NCBI RefSeq assembly: GCF_041914405.1 | Contig: NZ_JAYSDK010000012.1 | Coordinates: forward strand, 61,710 to 125,709 | Direction of reading: 5' to 3' | Origin: Zoogloea sp041914405 | GTDB taxonomy: Bacteria > Pseudomonadota > Gammaproteobacteria > Burkholderiales > Rhodocyclaceae | DNA length: 64,000 nucleotides | In this document: in pieces, positions 60,896-64,000 of the stretch | Layout of the letters: every line of letters starts with the position of its first letter | How positions within the stretch are numbered: position 1 is the first letter of the stretch | Made by a program: the position numbers and the translations under genes | The notes under the pieces: model-generated | What the model was told of the DNA's origin: nothing | What the model saw: only the letters and a program-made list of their open reading frames with translations | The model's database searches: none

Positions 60896-63057
60896 ACATG
60901 GACATCGATCAGGCCATCCCGACCTTCCTCCTCGAAGCCCGCGAACTGTTGGAGCAGATGGAGGACGGCCTCTTGCAGATCGAGAACGGCGAGGGCGACG
61001 GCGAGACCGTCAATGCGATCTTCCGCGCCGCCCACACCATCAAGGGCTCAGCCGGCATCTTCGGCTTCGACGAAGTGGTCGGCTTCACGCACACCGTCGA
61101 GAACGTCCTCGACCGCGTGCGCAGCAACGAACTCGCTATCGACCGCCCACTGGCCGAACTGCTGCTGGCCAGCGGCGACCACATCGGCACCCTGCTGCAG
61201 CGCGTCGCCGACAAGGCCCACGGCCACGATCCGGTGGTCAATGCGATCGGCCACGACCTGCTCGGCCAGCTGGCCCGCTTCACCACGGCCATTACGCTGC
61301 CGGCCCCCACCGTCGCCTCCGACGTGACGCCTGCCACCACCCTTCCTGCGGCCACCGGCGGCAACAGCGCCGCCACCGGCAACTGGCACGTCTCCCTGCG
61401 CTTCAGCCGGGAAGTCCTGCAGCACGGCATGGACCCACTGTCCTTCATCCGCTACTTGGGCAGCCTCGGCGAAATCGAAGGCATCGTCACCCTGCAGGAC
61501 GCGCTGCCCGCCCTCGGCGAGCTGGACCCGGAAGCCTGCTACCTGGGCTTCGAGATCAGCCTGAAGAGCGAGGCCAGCCACGCCGACATCGACGGCACCT
61601 TCGACTTCGTGCGCGACGACGCCACCATCCACATCCTGCCACCCCACAGCCCGCTGCAGACCTACGCCGACATGCTGACGGCCCTGACTTCGGAACCGGC
61701 AGCCCTCGGCGAAGCGCTGGTGCGCTGCGGCACCCTCGACGCCGCCGAGCTGGAACGCGCCCTGGCGCCCGCCCCCGCCGCAACGACAGCCCTCGTTCCG
61801 GTCACCGCCGAAGAAGCGCCAGCCTTGCCCGCCGTCATCGACGCAGCCCTTCCCGCCACCGGCGGCAAGCCGCCCCGCGACAGCGGTCGCGCCAAGACCC
61901 TGCGCGTGGATGCCGACAAGCTCGACAAGCTGATCAATCTGGTCGGCGAACTGGTCATCGCCGGTGCCGGCGCCAACATGATCGCCGGCCAGCTGAAGGC
62001 CCGCCGCATGCTCGAGGCCACCTCGACGATGGCGCGCCTGATCGAGGAAGTCCGCGACAGCACCCTCAACCTGCGCATGGTGCAGATCGGCGAGACCTTC
62101 AACCGTTTCCAGCGCGTGGTGCGCGACGTGGCCCGCGACCTCGGCAAGGACATCCGCCTGGTCATCAACGGCGCCGAGACCGAACTCGACAAGACCATGG
62201 TCGAGAAGATCGGCGACCCGCTGATGCACCTGGTGCGCAACGCCATGGACCATGGCATCGAGCCCGCCGAGCTTCGCGTGGCCCGCGGCAAGCCGGCCCA
62301 GGGCACGATCCGCCTCGACGCCCGCCACGACTCCGGCGGCGTGCTGATCGAAGTCAGCGACGACGGCAACGGCCTCAACCGCGAACGCATCCTCAAGAAA
62401 GCCATCGAAAAAGGCCTCGTCGGTCCCCAGCAGAACCTCTCCGACGAAGACGTCTACAAGCTCATCTTCGCCCCCGGCTTCTCCACCGCCGAGCAGCTCA
62501 GCAACATCTCCGGGCGCGGCGTCGGCATGGACGTGGTCAAGAAGAACATCGAAGCCCTGCACGGCAGCATCGAGATCGACAGCGCCGAAGGCCAGGGCAG
62601 CACGATGCGCATCCGCCTGCCGCTGACCCTCGCCATCATCGACGGCTTCCTGGTCGGCGTCGGCGATGCGTCCTTCGTGATCCCGCTGGACCAGGTCGTC
62701 GAGTGCATCGAACTGCCTGCCGCCGAACGCCAGTCCGGCCAGCGCCGCGACTACCTCAACCAGCGCGGCCAGATCCTGCCCTACACCCGCCTGCGCGACG
62801 CCCTCGACCTGCCGGTCGGCAAGGAGGCACGCCACACCGACCGCAACCTGGTGGTCGTGCAGTACGGCGGCAAGCGCGCCGGGCTGGTGGTGGACAGCCT
62901 GCACGGCGAGATCCAGACCGTCATCAAGCCCCTCGGCCGCGTCTTCAGCCGCGTTCAGGGCATCAGCGGATCGACCATCCTGGGCAGCGGCGCCGTCGCG
63001 CTGATCCTCGACGTTCCGCGCCTCCTGCAACAGGTCACCGACCGCGCGGCCGCCTGA
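60892..63057 (+). CDS. cheA: chemotaxis histidine kinase CheA
   Basis: CheA passes the receptor state to CheY or CheB by phosphotransfer. The 721-residue protein has an HPt domain with His48 in FRAAHTIKGSAG and an intermediate region (about 160-300). That region includes a segment NWHVSLRFSREVLQHGMDPL unlike the classical P2. The dimerization helix pair follows (RVDADKLDKLINLVGELVI), then the HATPase core (HLVRNAMDHGIEP, VSDDGNGLNRERI, GRGVGMDVVKKN) and a CheW-like SH3 domain ending at SGAVALILDVPRLL. ATG 60892 overlaps the STAS stop. No cheW, cheR or cheB is seen before the window ends. Confidence 0.96.
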   Translation: MNMDIDQAIPTFLLEARELLEQMEDGLLQIENGEGDGETVNAIFRAAHTIKGSAGIFGFDEVVGFTHTVENVLDRVRSNELAIDRPLAELLLASGDHIGTLLQRVADKAHGHDPVVNAIGHDLLGQLARFTTAITLPAPTVASDVTPATTLPAATGGNSAATGNWHVSLRFSREVLQHGMDPLSFIRYLGSLGEIEGIVTLQDALPALGELDPEACYLGFEISLKSEASHADIDGTFDFVRDDATIHILPPHSPLQTYADMLTALTSEPAALGEALVRCGTLDAAELERALAPAPAATTALVPVTAEEAPALPAVIDAALPATGGKPPRDSGRAKTLRVDADKLDKLINLVGELVIAGAGANMIAGQLKARRMLEATSTMARLIEEVRDSTLNLRMVQIGETFNRFQRVVRDVARDLGKDIRLVINGAETELDKTMVEKIGDPLMHLVRNAMDHGIEPAELRVARGKPAQGTIRLDARHDSGGVLIEVSDDGNGLNRERILKKAIEKGLVGPQQNLSDEDVYKLIFAPGFSTAEQLSNISGRGVGMDVVKKNIEALHGSIEIDSAEGQGSTMRIRLPLTLAIIDGFLVGVGDASFVIPLDQVVECIELPAAERQSGQRRDYLNQRGQILPYTRLRDALDLPVGKEARHTDRNLVVVQYGGKRAGLVVDSLHGEIQTVIKPLGRVFSRVQGISGSTILGSGAVALILDVPRLLQQVTDRAAA

Positions 63058-63093
63058 CCCGTCACTTTCTGAAATCCCAGCCGGAGAACATCC

Positions 63094-64000
63094 ATGTTCA
63101 GCAATCTGAAAATCAGCCAACGCCTGGCCTTCGGGTTCGGGCTCGTCCTGGCCCTGCTGGCCGCCATCGTCTACATCGGCACCAGCCGCATGATGGCGAT
63201 CAACGACAGCGTCCAGCAGATCACCACCGTCAACAACGAGAAGACCCGCGTCAGCAACGCGATGGTGGACAACCTGCGCGACTCGGCGATCGCCCTGCGC
63301 AACCTGCTGCTGAGCCAGGACGAGAGCGTCACCAAGACCGAATCCGGCCGCCTGGAAGCACGCAAGAAGAGCTACATGGACGGTGAGGCCGAACTCAACA
63401 AGCTGCTCGCCGCCAACGCCAGCGACGAAGAGCGCGCCCTCGCCACCAAGATCAAGGGGCTTGCTGCGAACGTGTTTCGCCAGCAGGACCAGGTTCTCGA
63501 GATCGCCCGCCAAGGGCGCATGGCCGACGCCACCGCGCTGCTGTTCAAGGAGGTTCGCCCGGCCCAGCGGGAATGGCTGGACAGCCTGGCTAAATTCGTC
63601 GATGAGGAAACCAAGGCCACCGAAATCGCCGCCCGCAAGGCCAGCGAGACCTACGACAGCGCGCTGAAGAGCATGCTGGTGCTGAGCGCCATCGCCATTG
63701 CGATCGGCATTGCGCTGGCGATCAGCGTGACCCGCTCCATCACCGGCCCGCTGGCCCAGGCAGTGGGCATCGCCCGCGCCCTCGCCGATGGAGACCTGAG
63801 CACCCGCATCGAGGTGAACCGCAAGGACGAGGCCGGCCAGCTGCTGCAAGCCCTGCAGGACATGGTCGACAAGCTGTCTGACATCATCGGCCAGGTGCAT
63901 AGCACCGCCGACAGCCTGGGCAGCGCCTCCGAGCAGGTTTCCGCGACCGCCCAGAGCCTGTCCCAGGCCACCAGCGAGCAGGCTGCCAGCGTCGAGGAAG
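63094..64000 (+). CDS. methyl-accepting chemotaxis protein, N-terminal 302 residues (cut by window end)
   Basis: The visible part has a first membrane helix (RLAFGFGLVLALLAAIVYIG) and a periplasmic four-helix-bundle sensor (about 32-188) of the 4HB_MCP type. A second helix (LVLSAIAIAIGIALAISV), a HAMP domain (VTRSITGPLAQAVGIARALA, GDLSTRI) and the start of the methyl-accepting coiled coil (SASEQVSATAQSLSQATSEQ) follow. No stop is reached. GGAG lies about nine bases before the ATG. The ligand is unknown. Confidence 0.95.
   Translation, partial: MFSNLKISQRLAFGFGLVLALLAAIVYIGTSRMMAINDSVQQITTVNNEKTRVSNAMVDNLRDSAIALRNLLLSQDESVTKTESGRLEARKKSYMDGEAELNKLLAANASDEERALATKIKGLAANVFRQQDQVLEIARQGRMADATALLFKEVRPAQREWLDSLAKFVDEETKATEIAARKASETYDSALKSMLVLSAIAIAIGIALAISVTRSITGPLAQAVGIARALADGDLSTRIEVNRKDEAGQLLQALQDMVDKLSDIIGQVHSTADSLGSASEQVSATAQSLSQATSEQAASVEE

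Noticed and set aside
61048..63900. 950-codon open frame on the minus strand across cheA and the MCP gene
   Set aside because: Antisense shadow of cheA; the product is rich in Val, Asp, Ala and Gly repeats with no recognisable domain.

Overview
The window is about 64 kb of GC-rich chromosome from a betaproteobacterium, most likely Rhodocyclales (Azoarcus/Thauera/Zoogloea/Dechloromonas-like). This rests on the complete mra/dcw division cluster, a bacterial class A RNase P RNA, the glnA-(DUF4124)-ntrB-ntrC order, a Nudix/ThiE-like fusion and a bidirectional NAD-reducing [NiFe] hydrogenase. The genus is inferred from gene content, not from a search. I see no insertion sequence, prophage, CRISPR array, tRNA or rRNA.

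Layout. (1) 1-21 kb, almost all minus strand: the 5' part of secA, dciA, a small membrane protein gene, lpxC, then the dcw cluster, transcribed as mraZ-rsmH-ftsL-ftsI-murE-murF-mraY-murD-ftsW-murG-murC-ddlB-ftsQ-ftsA-ftsZ. It ends in a strong terminator after ftsZ. A sigma70-like promoter and four MraZ boxes at exact 10-bp spacing lie upstream of mraZ. (2) 20.7-29 kb: rnpB, a pair of exported proteins of unknown role, a UbiH-family hydroxylase, dsbC, a degenerate EAL protein, mltA, a 36-residue membrane peptide coupled to an AAA-type ATPase, and the Nudix/ThiE-like fusion. (3) 29-33 kb, minus: birA-coaX-SPOR-coaE-zapD-yacG, a cofactor and division operon. (4) 33-39 kb: nitrogen control by glnA, a DUF4124 protein, ntrB and ntrC. 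It has a sigma54 promoter with two NtrC enhancer sites upstream of glnA and a third NtrC-like palindrome between ntrB and ntrC. A cation efflux gene follows. (5) 39-45.7 kb, plus: a rhodanese, nadA, an EEP-family protein with clsB, rfaE2, cysK and a MalY/PatB-type C-S lyase. (6) 45.8-50.8 kb, plus: hoxFUYHW. (7) 50.8-58.6 kb: a signalling region with an unknown soluble protein, an orphan regulator joining an excisionase-type HTH to a receiver domain, a 1180-residue sensor kinase, a REC-PAS-histidine kinase and a LuxR-type regulator. (8) 58.6-64 kb, plus: a REP-like inverted repeat, a 21-codon coupled ORF, then a chemosensory operon (MCP-like, CheY-like, STAS, CheA, MCP) that runs off the window.

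Most genes have well-known counterparts. The least explained parts are the signalling region next to the hydrogenase (7), the HTH-receiver regulator, the degenerate EAL protein, the ThiE-like half that lacks catalytic residues, the paired exported proteins near 22 kb and the 36-residue peptide/ATPase pair. The regulatory DNA around glnA, ntrC and mraZ is unusually legible and supports specific testable predictions.
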